DNA of 60,044 bases from Mycoemilia scoparia (GCA_027575805.1 JANBPU010000099.1:1-60044), one strand, 5' to 3'. Counted from the stretch's first letter, positions 22,811-33,505 are shown. Made by a program: numbers and translations. The notes: a model not told the origin generated them from the letters alone.

Positions 22811-25162
22811 ATGGCAATAAGCAATCTCAAGTTCTTTGGGCTTTTATTTGCCTTTAGGTTATTTAATGCCATTCTTGCCAAAGGGACTTACATGGATCCA
22901 GACGAAACATGGCAATCGCTAGAAGTTGCTCATTACTTGGTATTCAATGCTGGATTTTTAACCTGGGAATGGAGGCATCATCTTCGAGAGTACTCATATC
23001 CTCTGATATTTGCTTTGGTATACAAAACTATATACATTCTAGGATTAGATGATATCAATGTTATATTGGTAAGTATGCCCCTCTACAGCATTTTCATAAT
23101 CACACTTTTGTTTCAATTATTGATCACAAAGGTACTGACTTGTGTGTAGGTGTACTCGCCATATGTGGTCGTTGCGCTGATATCAACATTGTTTGATCAT
23201 TACAACTATCGGTTTATTGAAACTTACTATGGAAACAGTGTAGCCAAATGGGGTGTAAGTAATAGGGCTGCCACTAAGACTCAAAGTCATGTTTATATTG
23301 ATATAATTAATTCCAATTCATTTGTTTATTCCCTAGGTTCTACTGTCAGCTACATCGTGGATTATGTTTGGCCATTTCAGTCGCCCATTATCAAATTCTA
23401 TCGAAGCTATGTTGGTGACTGCAGGATTTAGTCATTGGCCATGGAAGGGAATTAAAAAATACGCAAGAGATAATGAATTCAAAAAGTCAGTAGCATGTCT
23501 ATCTATTTTACATATGAGTGAGTATTTTTGAAGGGCTACTAATTTTTACTAGTAGGCCAGCTTCATCATGCATACTGGCCAGCCTATACTATCATTGATA
23601 ATATTAATTCAGCCCTTCGAAAATAATCTCCCATATGCAGCACGTCCTATACTTCACCTTATAATCTATGCTTTTTTAATTATAGACATTCTTTGTTGGC
23701 TTTGTCATTTGCCGCATTGAGCTGTATTTTCAGACCAACCAGTGGGGTTATATGGATATCGGCGGTTATATTGACTCTGCATGGCCTTCCAATGTACAGG
23801 AAGATAGAACTTTGCTTATATGGAACCATTGTAATGTAAGTTCATGCTCTAAATTTCAATATTACCTATTTGATTATTCTTTGGAAGCACCCAACACTTT
23901 CATATAAAATTGCTTACAATCCATCTGTCTCCGATATCTAGGATTCCTGCAGTTGCTGTGATGATGGTAATAAATAGAATAGGTTATGGATCATGGTCTA
24001 TTCCACTATACAACTTTTATAGATTCAATTTGTCTGAGGATCTAGGAAGCTGGTTTGGAGAATCGATTCCCATATTCCATTTCATTGCAAGTATCCCCAT
24101 CATTTTCACCATTCTCCTGCCGGCCATATTCTATGGTATCGCCAATGCAACTAAAGCCAAGGATTCACTTGATCCACTGTGGGTCGGGATAGCAACAACA
24201 ATCATATATTCATTTTCGACTCACAAGGAATATCGATTCCTGTTTCCTATTCTATCTTTGGGATATCTTTATGCATCCAAAGGCTTATTTGACTATTCAG
24301 GTCCTTTACCATCATCTCCGTTGGAATTGGTAAAGACCTTATTATCCGGATCTGAGCAAAATTCAAAGAAAACCGGTAATAACAACAACAAGAAAAAGTT
24401 GCAAAGCGGGAACAAGACCAAGAATTCTGAAGCAAAGTTTAGTCTAAGGACAATATTGCTATTTATTGTGTGCGTCAATGTGCCTATTTCTTTGTACACT
24501 ACATTGCTTCAACAGCCTGGTGTGGTCAAAGTCATGTCTTATCTAAACGCAGAAGGGCTGAAAGGAAAAGTCAGTGGGGTCGGATTTCTGATGCCTTGTC
24601 ACTCTACCCCATTTTACAGTCATTTTCACCATGATTTGCCAATGTGGCAGCTTTCCTGTGAACCTCCACTAAAGTAAGTCAAAAATATACACCGCCATGA
24701 AGATTCTTTCATAGTCTTTATCATGTTATAATAACCCACTCTCTTTTGAATAATGCATATTTTGTGTAGTAAATCACTTATGAAATCGCATAGATGGGAA
24801 GCCCAGGAGTTTGAAAACAACCCAACTGAGTTTATCGAAAAATACTTGGTCGATAAAGAAAATGGAAAGGAATTCGATCCAACCATGTATCACCTGTGGC
24901 CAAGTCATCTGGTATTTTTTGAAAATAAAATTCCGATACTGCATGACTACTTGGCCAACAAACACTATCATGAGGTAAGCACTGCGGTCAATTTTGGAAA
25001 TATATGAAGCAGCCAATTGGAATAGATCAGTGCTAAAGCACTAATACAATAACTGTTATGTATTTATTTAATCAATAGTGCTCTCGATTTTTCAATTCAA
25101 TTTGGCATCCTGATTCACGCAGAAAAGGCGACGTAGTAGTTTATTGCAAAAAGAATAATTAG
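22811..25162 (+). CDS. GPI10: GPI mannosyltransferase III (PIG-B/Gpi10, GT22), seven exons
   Basis: 560-aa multispanning ER protein that adds the third mannose to the GPI anchor precursor, using dolichol-phosphate mannose on the lumenal side. Exons: 22811-23068, 23150-23254, 23337-23485, 23686-23835, 23942-24673, 24770-24974 and 25079-25162; all six introns are GT-AG and phases agree. The first lumenal loop has the GT22 motif PDETWQSLEVAHYLVFN followed by LTWEWR and LREYSYPL, as in PIG-B. The C-terminal exon ends RRKGDVVVYCKKNN, matching the family's end. THKEYRFLFPILSLGYLYAS is the conserved membrane segment. A Lys/Asn-rich low-complexity insert lies near residues 395-425. Intron 3 carries MITE copy 3. 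It supplies anchors for surface proteins such as the Ser/Thr-rich protein at 31.5 kb. Confidence 0.93.
23515..23633 (-). mobile_element. MITE-like element, copy 3, inside a GPI10 intron
   Basis: A 119-bp element in inverted orientation to copy 1. The left end reads TGAGTGAGTATTTTTGAAGG and the right end CCTTCGAAAATAATCTCCCA. CATATG occurs at both borders, giving TA flanks. Almost every base aligns to copy 1, including the TATCATTGATAATATTAA core and the TACTAGTAAAAATTAGTAG stretch. It accounts for 119 of the 200 nt of the intron; the remainder (about 81 nt) is a normal intron size for this genome. Confidence 0.8.
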
Positions 25163-25380
25163 CCAACCAAACATCTATCATCCAGACCATTTTTATAACC
25201 AGCAAAGTCCACTTACTACTACATGCATGTATTTTTGGCATTTGGAACATACCATTCATTATTAATAAGCAACAATAAAAACCACGATTTACAAATAAAG
25301 AAAAAATAATTGTTAAACAAAACAAATGACAATCATCTATATAATCCACTGCCAAAGGATACAATACAGGCCCGGATGCC

Positions 25381-25931
25381 TTATTTCTTTTGGGGAGTTG
25401 ACGATGATGTGCTAGAAGAAGGTTCAGGATCAGCTGCAAATATACTATTTTGTTTCTTCTTTTCTCTCATTTCGTTAACCATATCTTTCAAGTAAGCGCT
25501 CTTGTCATTTTGCTTGAGCTTTTCATTCTCCTCTTCAAGTTTATCCCAGTCAATCTCTCGGATTACTTGAACTCTTTCTCTGGGTTGTTGGGCACGATCA
25601 TAAGCATACCACAAAACGGTCATCATGGTCAGGCCCTGGAACGCTACTCTGGCTCTGAATCCGTATTGGCTTGCCTTTGCATTTCCTGCATAAAGCTTGG
25701 TACAGGCATAGCCGAATGCTGCTACAGTGGCGGCAATACCTATTATTTTGATATTAATACTCTGATAGTTAATACGTGATCTCTCAAAATTGTGCCTCAG
25801 CTTTGTTTGCTATTCATGCTCTCTTGCTTCTTTTTCTTTTGTTTTTGATATTAATACTTGCCACCCAAGATCCAGGGCTCATCAAAGGCTCTGCGAGTAA
25901 CTTTCTTTGTAACAGTTTCACGTTCGGGCAT
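25381..25931 (-). CDS. RCF1: HIG1-domain respiratory supercomplex factor (Rcf1-like), two exons
   Basis: 142-aa inner mitochondrial membrane protein with two TM helices that helps assemble or stabilise cytochrome c oxidase supercomplexes. Exon 1 is 25931-25862 (MPERETVTKKVTRRAFDEPW then ILG), exon 2 is 25739-25381. The second helix carries QYGFRARVAFQ, which fits the type-1 HIG1 motif (Q/I)-x3-(R/H)-x-R-x3-Q. A basic/acidic coiled tail (VIREIDWDKLEEENEKL) follows, then a Ser-rich end. The intron has a TATTAAC branch-like site. The donor is either GC (exon GGTG, then GCAAGT) or a poor GT two codon positions earlier (GTGGCA); both keep the frame and differ by one Gly. The GC donor fits the consensus better. 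Convergent with GPI10. Confidence 0.88.
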
Positions 25932-26018
25932 TGTTGTTGTTGTTGCAATTATTATTATTGTTATTATTATTATTTCAATACTCTTATGAAGCTTATTCCA
26001 AAAAAGAATCTCGTCTCT

Positions 26019-26043
26019 CTCTTTCTCTCTTTCTCTTTCTCTG
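26019..26043. repeat. CT-rich low-complexity tract upstream of RCF1
   Basis: CTCTCTCTTTCTCTCTTTCT-type tract (purine-rich on the coding strand), within the likely 5' region of the minus-strand RCF1 gene. Confidence 0.7.
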
Positions 26044-26367
26044 CTCGAGTAGACTAGCGGTGGCCGCAATAAGAAAAAAGAGCAATTAATAAAGAAGAAG
26101 GTGATAAGAGGGATATGATGTCAGTAGTATGCAGAATGCTACTGCCCCTTCTTGGCATAAGCAATTTCCATTATGGGAAGTGGGGAGCTTGATTACACAA
26201 ATTTTATTAAAAGTGTAGAATATTATTTCATGCAAAATAAAGAATGCATAAAATTCAACAAAGCAATGCAGCTAAAAATACATAGTAAATATGTAAAGAA
26301 ATGGAGATGTTGGTTTTGTAAAGGGAGAAATACAGTTCTGGAAATAATGTTTTGGGCTAATATGCAG

Positions 26368-27264
26368 TTAATTTAAGATGACGGGTATTTTGAATTTTAT
26401 GTCGCTTACAGCCATGCAGATGAATGGGGCATCGTCTAAAGGGTATGGTGGGAGTCTTTCACCGTTGCCCAAGTCGTTATTATCAAATTCATCAATCTCA
26501 TGCTGATGCTTTGGCTGCTTGCCATTCTTGGGCGTGGAGTCATACTTTTGCAGCTTTCTTTTGTAGAGCTCAATGTCTTTTCTATCAGTAAAGCAGCATC
26601 CTGATTCGTGGAGGTATCTAGGAGTATACACCCATTCAAGAGTATCACAACATGCCTCATCACTAGACCTTGACCATTTTTGGAGACAATTTGTGTCCAG
26701 CCAATGTTTCATAATGGCCTTGGATGCTGTCAATTGAGCCCCACAGGCACATTTGTAGTCATAATTGCCCTGCAGAATGAACTTGCCTCGAAAGGTCCTG
26801 GTCGTATAATCAAAGGTATCAATAACATCCTCTGTAAATAGCATTGTCATTATACCATAGAGCTTAGTAATTGCCGACAATTCGCAAATGTCGCCAAACT
26901 TGCGCTTTCCCTTTGACAGGCCGGCAGCAGCAAGCTTTGCAAACTTATAATTGCAAGAATGGGTTAGAACAATTGATGTGCACACCATGTTTACAAATGG
27001 ATTTAAACAACCTGTTTTGTAGGCTTCGAGATTACCAAGCTCTAGGCCTATTAACTTTTGGTAAATCTTGTTAGGCGAGTAATCTTGTTCCCCATAAAGA
27101 TATTTTAAAGCATCGTAATACTCAGATGCACTGATTGTTTTGGTTTCTGCTTTTAGCAAAAGGTCCAATACATCCTGGCTGTACCTTTTAAGCATCTCAC
27201 ATGCTTCGGTGTACTTCATTAGTACCGATGGGTAGTAGGTATGTGTTTCTGTTGGCTCTATCAT
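26368..27264 (-). CDS. Uncharacterised 298-aa protein with a possible C2HC zinc motif
   Basis: A single long exon. The start is the ATG at 27264 (MIEPTETHTYYPS); the frame stays open to 27306 but only through a TTG. I recognise no family. Residues around 170-200 include CACGAQLTASKAIMKHWLDT then NC, a C-x-C...H...C arrangement that could bind zinc, and CC and CCF pairs follow. The N-terminal half is predicted mostly helical with no membrane segment or signal peptide. The C-terminal part has a charged low-complexity patch (EIDEFDNNDLGNGERLPPYP). Its length, amino-acid balance and lack of simple repeats support a real gene. It may be lineage-specific. Confidence 0.7.
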   Translation of the reverse strand: MIEPTETHTYYPSVLMKYTEACEMLKRYSQDVLDLLLKAETKTISASEYYDALKYLYGEQDYSPNKIYQKLIGLELGNLEAYKTGCLNPFVNMVCTSIVLTHSCNYKFAKLAAAGLSKGKRKFGDICELSAITKLYGIMTMLFTEDVIDTFDYTTRTFRGKFILQGNYDYKCACGAQLTASKAIMKHWLDTNCLQKWSRSSDEACCDTLEWVYTPRYLHESGCCFTDRKDIELYKRKLQKYDSTPKNGKQPKHQHEIDEFDNNDLGNGERLPPYPLDDAPFICMAVSDIKFKIPVILN

Positions 27265-28690
27265 CTTATTTTGTTTTCCTGATAGGAGGTTGTGGTTGTA
27301 ATACAAATAAGTTTATATACAAAGAACAATTCACAAGAATAAAAAAGAAATGCAGGTTAAAAATGATGCAACTTTGCCAATTGATGCACTTGCCTTGTCA
27401 ATCATTTGGTGGTGGCTATGGAATGTCGCCAACCATAGCGGTGGCGAAATTCTTGGTGGGCTGGTTTGTTGCTGCTGCCTCGCCCACCTTGGTCGCACCA
27501 AAACTTCAAAAGCATTGCCCCCAATGAAGTTTTCAAAGTAATCATTTCAAGGTCCCAAAGAAGCTCTTCACATGGCGAGGCTCTTGATTATTATGGATAT
27601 CTTTGATACAAAGAAACACCACCTCAAATCAAACATTTCATATAATTATGCCTTCGCCTCGATTGATTTTGTTATGTGTGGCTGAGCTTGTTGGTGGCAG
27701 TAATAATAGCCAAGGTCTTCTTTTAAACAAATAAAGCCATGGAAACACGGTTGCCTGCAAGTTTACTCCGTAACCTGGCTCCCAAGGCCTCGTCTCACGG
27801 ACCATTTGTTTACCATTTCATGCTGGGGCATCATTCAGGTGGATTGACGTGTGGTAGGATTGTGACCCAAAATAATAAAACATCGATTATTCCTAATACG
27901 TGTACGCCTGTATGTGCCTGTGTTTGTAAATATAGTTGGCAAATCCATTGCAAAAGGCTAGTGGGTCCATAGCCATACTGTCTTGTTAGAGACCAACAGT
28001 CTCATGCCTATGATTGCTTTTGTTTGAAACTATAATTTTCCTTTGGTTGTTATTATGATTTTAGGAGCAGAATTAGGATATGAAAGATGTGCAGCACTCT
28101 AATCCACTAGTAAATGGCAGCTGATAGAAAAGACTGTACCCCGAAGTTTGAGTTTAACTTCGCTGTTAATCCTCAAAGGGCCCCAAAGAACTTCATTTCC
28201 GTGATTTTTGCAACAAAGATGCAGAGTAACATACTGGTGCAGGTAGCAATGTTGAACAGCATAAACGCAAACACTCAGGCAATGCTGCAAAGAAAATTGT
28301 GCAGGGCCTGGAAACCACCAGTCCTGGATTGAGGTTTTGGCGCCTGTTAGTGTTGAGCCAAGAAAAACTGCATCCAGACTGTTTCTGTGTTTCTTTGTGA
28401 GTGGGTGGTGGGGCTGATTCAAGTGGAAAGCAGTTCTTCTATAAACTTTGCGCCACTTGTATACAAAATGCTCCATAGATATAAATACCAACGTACTAGA
28501 CACACTATGCAATGTCTCCAACAAAACACACTCACACAAGTTCCTTTCCAAACACTTTTAATACTTTCAACGGTCTCTTCTTTTGAGAGCCCTCTTTAAA
28601 CAATAGCAACAATACGCCATTTCCTGCCCTCATTATCCGATAACCTCTTCCTTTCTTTTAACCGCTGTTTTTCTGGAAATTTACTTTGAT
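27265..28690. other. Spacer between divergent genes
   Basis: About 1.4 kb between the orphan gene (minus) and the GH81 gene (plus). Short ORFs on both strands (for example 28099-28551) show no family features. The last 100 bp before the GH81 ATG are pyrimidine-rich (TTCCTTTCTTTTAACC), as expected near a fungal transcription start. Confidence 0.5.
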
Positions 28691-31078
28691 ATGGTTTTAT
28701 CAAAGTCGTCTCTCAGCCTGGCCATCATGGTCAGTGTTGCCTCTTTTGCTTCGACTGTTTTGGGTGCGCCTGGAAACCTGCCGAATCCCGGATATAATTC
28801 CGTTCCTTCTAATTTGGAGAATTCCCTGCTACCTATCGATCTCGGACTTGGTGGGGATATTCCTCAGGTTCTACCCAATCCACCCAGCCCTGAAGATGGA
28901 TATCGCTCGGATGTTCCATCAGGACATACTGGCGATGATGACGATGACGATGAGAGTGGGTTGTTATCGACTCCATACAGCCCAGCAGTTCCTGGTGACA
29001 GCGATGGTTCTCTCGGTGGCCGCTTCGACATGAAGCCACTTGCCCGTGCCGTTCCTCGCATGTTCAGATACGTCCAAACCGCAAAGACTCCCGTCAAGAA
29101 GCTGTATTCTCCCAGCTACAGCAAGGTTCCCTACGAGACTAACAAGTGGTGGCTCAACTACGTCCTGGGTTATGGCGATCAGACCGCCGCCGCCTACCCT
29201 TACCTCATCAAAGCCACCAACTGGTCTTCAATCATCAACTATCCTACCCAGAATGTAACAAACATTACCCAGGCCAGCATCCAGGCTTACGACTGGATGC
29301 TGATGAGCCAAAACAAGCAGGACATCGCCGCTCGCGTTGTTACTGCTCACGACGACCTAAGCGTTTCCGTTGAATGGAAAAACACCAAGGGCAAGACTTC
29401 AATGCAGAGCACTGTTGTCAGAGGCATGCCCTTCGCCACCTACAAGCTCTTTAACTTTATGGTAAATCTCACTACCGAGCACAAGGTTCTCAATGTTGAT
29501 ATGTCTGTTGACCAGAACGGCATTGGTCTTGCAACCGTCAAGCTCAACACCTCAAACTGGTTTATCACATCCGACCCTGCTATCAGTTGGGTTCGTACTA
29601 CTGACAATGTCATCGTTCCCAAGAACAAGAACCCCTACACTGGTCTTATCCGCTTTGCTCACGTTGGTTCCAACCCCGCTGCCGACATTGCTATCCTGAA
29701 GGACTATGTTGCCACATACCCAACTGGCGGCGATGTCCAGATCAAGACTGCTGCTCCTGGCGAGAAAGCAGCTGTTGCCTTCAACTTCAAGACCGATGTT
29801 AGTCCCTGCATCAAACGCGACAAGACTAAAGCCGCTTCTCTCAAAAACAATCTCCTTATGTTTGCTCTTCCCCACCATATGGATACCATCCAAAACCCCA
29901 AAGTGGTCAGAGTACCTAATGTGCGCGCAACCAAGGGCCCGCTTACTGGTATTGTTGGGACCCAGTGGAAGATGGAAGAGGAAATGAACACAAACACCTT
30001 CTTTGGTCCTCAAAAGATCGACCCAACATATCGCTCGCTCCTCACCAAGTGGCTTCGCAAGGAAGCCAGCAGCAACATAACGACCATCACTGCTCCCGAT
30101 CCATACTTCTTTGGTAAAGGTATTGCCAAGATTGCTCGCCTCATTCTGATTGCTGAGGAGCTGGATGAATACAAGATCCGTGCAAACTTGACCACCCATC
30201 TCAAGAAGACCATCCAGCCATGGGTCACTTGCAGAAATCCAGATTATCTCGCCTTCGAAAGGGGCTGGGGTGGCATTGTTTCTCAAAATGGCACCAAGGA
30301 TTCTCAGATTGACTTTGGAAACAGCTTCTATAATGACCACCATTTCCATTACGGCTACTTCACCTATGCTGCCTCTGTTCTTGCTAGAACTGACCCAGAA
30401 TGGGCCAAACAGCACAAGGACTTTTTCACGACTCTATTACGCGACTATGCCAACCCATCTCGTAGCGACCCCAGATTCCCCTTCATGAGACACTTTGATT
30501 TCTATGATGGCCACTCATGGACTTCAGGTCTATCCGAATTCTTTGACAGCCGCAACCAGGAATCATCATCTGAAGCCATCAACGGCTACTATGGTGCCTA
30601 CCTCTATGCTCTATCTACTGGAAACACTAAATTGGCTGACTTCTACAACTTGGTTTTGTCCATGGAAGGCCGCACAGCAGCCAAATACTGGCACCCAACC
30701 AAAAAGGTTGCCAACGAGATTTATCTTGGAGAATTTAGAAACAACAGAGCCATTGGTATCATGTGGGGATCCAAGGTTGACTACACTACGTGGTTCGGCC
30801 CTAACGAAGAATATATTTGGGGCATCCAAATGCTTCCCTATACTCCTGCTACTCATCTTATTGTCCAGAAAGAGTGGGTCCAAGATGCTGCCCAAGATCT
30901 AGTAAGAATTGCAGAGAATGCCATAAAGACTAAGGGCGCTACTTGGGCTCAGCTTCTTTATACTGCCTATGGTCTTGTTGATAGAAAGACTGCGGTCGAA
31001 AAGGTTATTCAGCTTGATCCTGATGACGGTAACACTGTTACTAATACTCTTTACTGGATCATTACTAGCAACAATTAA
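28691..31078 (+). CDS. Secreted endo-1,3-beta-glucanase, GH81 family
   Basis: 795 aa in one exon. The N-terminus (MVLSKSSLSLAIMVSVASFA then STVLGAP) is a signal peptide, followed by a Pro/Gly-rich stretch and an acidic run (GDDDDDDES) near residues 80-90. The rest is a full GH81 catalytic unit. Its signatures are FYNDHHFHYGYFTYAASVLA near residue 550, RHFDFYDGHSWTSGL near 600 and NQESSSEAINGYYGAYLYAL near 622; the Asp and the Glu residues are the proposed catalytic ones. GH81 enzymes cut beta-1,3-glucan and in fungi act in cell separation (Eng1), wall turnover or spore release. No carbohydrate-binding module or GPI signal is visible. Codon use here is richer in C-ending codons than in most neighbours, suggesting high expression. 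Confidence 0.97.
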   Translation: MVLSKSSLSLAIMVSVASFASTVLGAPGNLPNPGYNSVPSNLENSLLPIDLGLGGDIPQVLPNPPSPEDGYRSDVPSGHTGDDDDDDESGLLSTPYSPAVPGDSDGSLGGRFDMKPLARAVPRMFRYVQTAKTPVKKLYSPSYSKVPYETNKWWLNYVLGYGDQTAAAYPYLIKATNWSSIINYPTQNVTNITQASIQAYDWMLMSQNKQDIAARVVTAHDDLSVSVEWKNTKGKTSMQSTVVRGMPFATYKLFNFMVNLTTEHKVLNVDMSVDQNGIGLATVKLNTSNWFITSDPAISWVRTTDNVIVPKNKNPYTGLIRFAHVGSNPAADIAILKDYVATYPTGGDVQIKTAAPGEKAAVAFNFKTDVSPCIKRDKTKAASLKNNLLMFALPHHMDTIQNPKVVRVPNVRATKGPLTGIVGTQWKMEEEMNTNTFFGPQKIDPTYRSLLTKWLRKEASSNITTITAPDPYFFGKGIAKIARLILIAEELDEYKIRANLTTHLKKTIQPWVTCRNPDYLAFERGWGGIVSQNGTKDSQIDFGNSFYNDHHFHYGYFTYAASVLARTDPEWAKQHKDFFTTLLRDYANPSRSDPRFPFMRHFDFYDGHSWTSGLSEFFDSRNQESSSEAINGYYGAYLYALSTGNTKLADFYNLVLSMEGRTAAKYWHPTKKVANEIYLGEFRNNRAIGIMWGSKVDYTTWFGPNEEYIWGIQMLPYTPATHLIVQKEWVQDAAQDLVRIAENAIKTKGATWAQLLYTAYGLVDRKTAVEKVIQLDPDDGNTVTNTLYWIITSNN

Positions 31079-31501
31079 TTTATTTGCGATTTTTCTACCT
31101 TTGCACCCAATTTCTAATAAGATTGATACTTTTTATTATGCATCAACATATGGTCAAGGTTCGTGTATCTGGTTTCAGTTGCATGTGGGCACATCTGTAG
31201 ATTTAGTTTTAGTCGTGGGCATGTCATGGGTAAACAAGTATAGAATGGGTTGTTTCAATAATGGTATTTGAAACATATTCAGAGTGATCAAGCATGCTTT
31301 CTGAAATTTCTGGGGCAACATCCCACATGGAGTTAACCACAACATTGTAAAATTTATACTGTAATGAGATTTGAAAAATTTGTGACAAGTCTTCCAATTC
31401 TTAATAATTATATACATACATACATACATATATATATATTGCTTATAAAACTACGAAAAGGCTAAACCTTTGCCAACCTCACTTGCGGAATTTGTTATGG
31501 T
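31079..31501. other. Spacer downstream of GH81
   Basis: The GH81 3' region and the promoter of the next gene. It includes a short TACA/TATA run (31411-31438). No gene seen. Confidence 0.6.
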
Positions 31502-33208
31502 ATGAGAGTCATTAATCTTTTCGCGGTTCTTGTTTGGACCATCTCAATAGGTGTTGGTATTGTCCATGGTATTGAACAAAGTGAACTGAAGTTTGAGGAT
31601 ATCATGAATGATCCACTTTGGGCTGTGCCATTCCTTCCCAAGCCTAACTTTGGTAGTATTAATGTTGGTTTATTCGGTGGAAAAGCTGGAAATACACAAA
31701 ATCCTAATAAAGGAAAGCAGGATAAAGGTCCACAGCCCCATAGTCCTCAAGACAATAACAAGAACCAGGTTCTTAGCAACACTAGTTCAACACCCTCATC
31801 TTCATCATCCGGTATTTCAATTTCGGTCACCAATTTATTACCAGTAAGCACTTTGACCTCAACAACAAACAGTTCGAGTTCGCAAGGACTATCTTTCATT
31901 TCGAGTAGTGGCAGTACTTTGATACCATTGACCACTTCTTCTACTAGTACCACTTCTACCAATGGTGCCAAAATAATACCTTTGAGCCTCGGACCAAGAC
32001 TAGCGAGTAGCGCAGACACTGATAAGGCAAAGAGTTCTAGTTCTCAGGATAGCAGAACGTTGTCTATTTCTTCTACGCCTATCACGGCATCTCCAAAGGT
32101 AGCTGGATCCATTACACATCCTCAAGAGACCAAGGCTACATCTGTAACACCAAGCAAAGAAGCACCTGTCACAACTTCGGCTGTTATCAGTACCAGTTCT
32201 ATATCATCCAACCCGGTGTTTGCCAAACAAATAGCTGCTACAAAAGCACTGAACACCACTTCCGGCGATGAGAAAGCTAAGAGCAAAAATCCAACTACAA
32301 AGACAGAAAGTTTGCTTGAACAAAATAAAACCAGCGAGGATCCCATCCAGGGTAAACAAAATAATATTAAACCAAGTGTTGCTACAACTAATAAAACGAA
32401 CAGCAGTCAAAGCGAAACCAAAGTTGCAGATGGCAATAAATCTAGTATTACAAAACTTGATACATCAGCTCCGACATCTTCAACACCTCTAGATTCTGCC
32501 ACTGGTAAGGGTGAAAAGGCAAGCGAGATAATAACTCCAAAAGAATCCAATGAAACAGACAAGAATCAGGATACAGGTGAAGATGAAAGCGCTGAGACTA
32601 ATAGTAGTGGCAATTCTAGTATTGCAGATGCAGAAACAACAGTCTTGTCAAATGTGTCTATCACAGATGATGATGATGATGGAAAAGATGTTGGTGAGGT
32701 CTTTTCCTCCGAGAAAGAAAACATAAAGGATGTTACAGATGAAGAAACAACAGTCTCGCCAAGTGATTCTATTACAGATGATGATAATGATGAAAAAGAT
32801 ATTGATGAGGTCTTTTCCTCCGAGAAAGAAAACATAAAGGACATTGCGGATACCCTAAATACTACAGGCACCAAAGAAAATAAAGATTTAACAGCTGAAA
32901 CTTCAAATACTATTACCTCTTTATCAGGTGGGGTTAATGGCGACAAAATTACCCTATTCCATTATGTTCTAAACGATGTTGACACTACAAAAACATTCGA
33001 AGTCACTGATGTTACGTCTCTAAAATCTTCGCTCCGTTCTAGTATTTTGGCTATTGGTGCTAACAGAAATATGATTGCTAATGCTGAGTTTATGGAAAGC
33101 GGTGGGTCAAATCCACTAAAAAGCCGTGAAGATATCATTAAATCCGCATTCCTTCATATCGGTATTTTCTTTTTATTTTCATTCATACTATATACTAACT
33201 TGGTCTAG
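31502..33208 (+). CDS. Ser/Thr-rich, predicted GPI-anchored surface protein
   Basis: 568 aa, single exon. An N-terminal signal peptide (MRVINLFAVLVWTISIGVGI then VHG) is followed by a long Ser/Thr/Lys/Asn-rich region of low complexity, typical of heavily O-mannosylated wall or adhesin stalks. Many NxS/T sites occur. Residues about 378-451 consist of two tandem acidic modules with a 111-nt period (32633-32743 and 32744-32854), each ending VFSSEKENIKD. The C-terminus (AFLHIGIFFLFSFILYTNLV) is a hydrophobic tail with no basic residues after it, preceded by small residues (ESGGSN), as in GPI signals. No catalytic domain is visible. It lies directly downstream of the secreted glucanase, on the same strand. 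The name is descriptive; its function is unknown. Confidence 0.8.
   Translation: MRVINLFAVLVWTISIGVGIVHGIEQSELKFEDIMNDPLWAVPFLPKPNFGSINVGLFGGKAGNTQNPNKGKQDKGPQPHSPQDNNKNQVLSNTSSTPSSSSSGISISVTNLLPVSTLTSTTNSSSSQGLSFISSSGSTLIPLTTSSTSTTSTNGAKIIPLSLGPRLASSADTDKAKSSSSQDSRTLSISSTPITASPKVAGSITHPQETKATSVTPSKEAPVTTSAVISTSSISSNPVFAKQIAATKALNTTSGDEKAKSKNPTTKTESLLEQNKTSEDPIQGKQNNIKPSVATTNKTNSSQSETKVADGNKSSITKLDTSAPTSSTPLDSATGKGEKASEIITPKESNETDKNQDTGEDESAETNSSGNSSIADAETTVLSNVSITDDDDDGKDVGEVFSSEKENIKDVTDEETTVSPSDSITDDDNDEKDIDEVFSSEKENIKDIADTLNTTGTKENKDLTAETSNTITSLSGGVNGDKITLFHYVLNDVDTTKTFEVTDVTSLKSSLRSSILAIGANRNMIANAEFMESGGSNPLKSREDIIKSAFLHIGIFFLFSFILYTNLV
32633..32854 (+). repeat. Two tandem 111-bp coding repeats
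   Basis: In-frame direct repeat of 37 codons in the surface protein gene. A stretch of about 35 nt (GAGGTCTTTTCCTCCGAGAA onward) is identical in both units; the remainder differs at several positions, so the duplication is not the most recent. Confidence 0.85.
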
Positions 33209-33505
33209 CATTATTTAGAGTTCAAAGTATTTTCTACTTTTTAATATTCATTTATTTTGTGTTAAAATAAAATCACATTAAATTCAAAAATATCTTGAGT
33301 TTTAAAAAATGCGTAGATCAGTATTCCCCCCTCCTTTGATTGTATCATGATAAATTTTGTTCAAAAAGGTAATGCAACAATAAAATTCATAGTGTGGCAA
33401 AAGAAAGTAGGTAAATGGTATATGTCATGTTAAAATAATAAAAGTATTTTTTGCATTAGACTAGATCATAACACATCTAAATAGAACATCTCTGCCTTTT
33501 TATCT
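33209..33505. other. Convergent 3' region
   Basis: 297 bp between convergent stops, AT-rich, presumably overlapping 3' UTRs. Nothing else seen. Confidence 0.6.

Noticed and set aside
29552..30415. 287-codon minus-strand ORF
   Set aside because: Entirely antisense to the GH81 glucanase; its codon pattern is a shadow of the coding strand and it has no family features.
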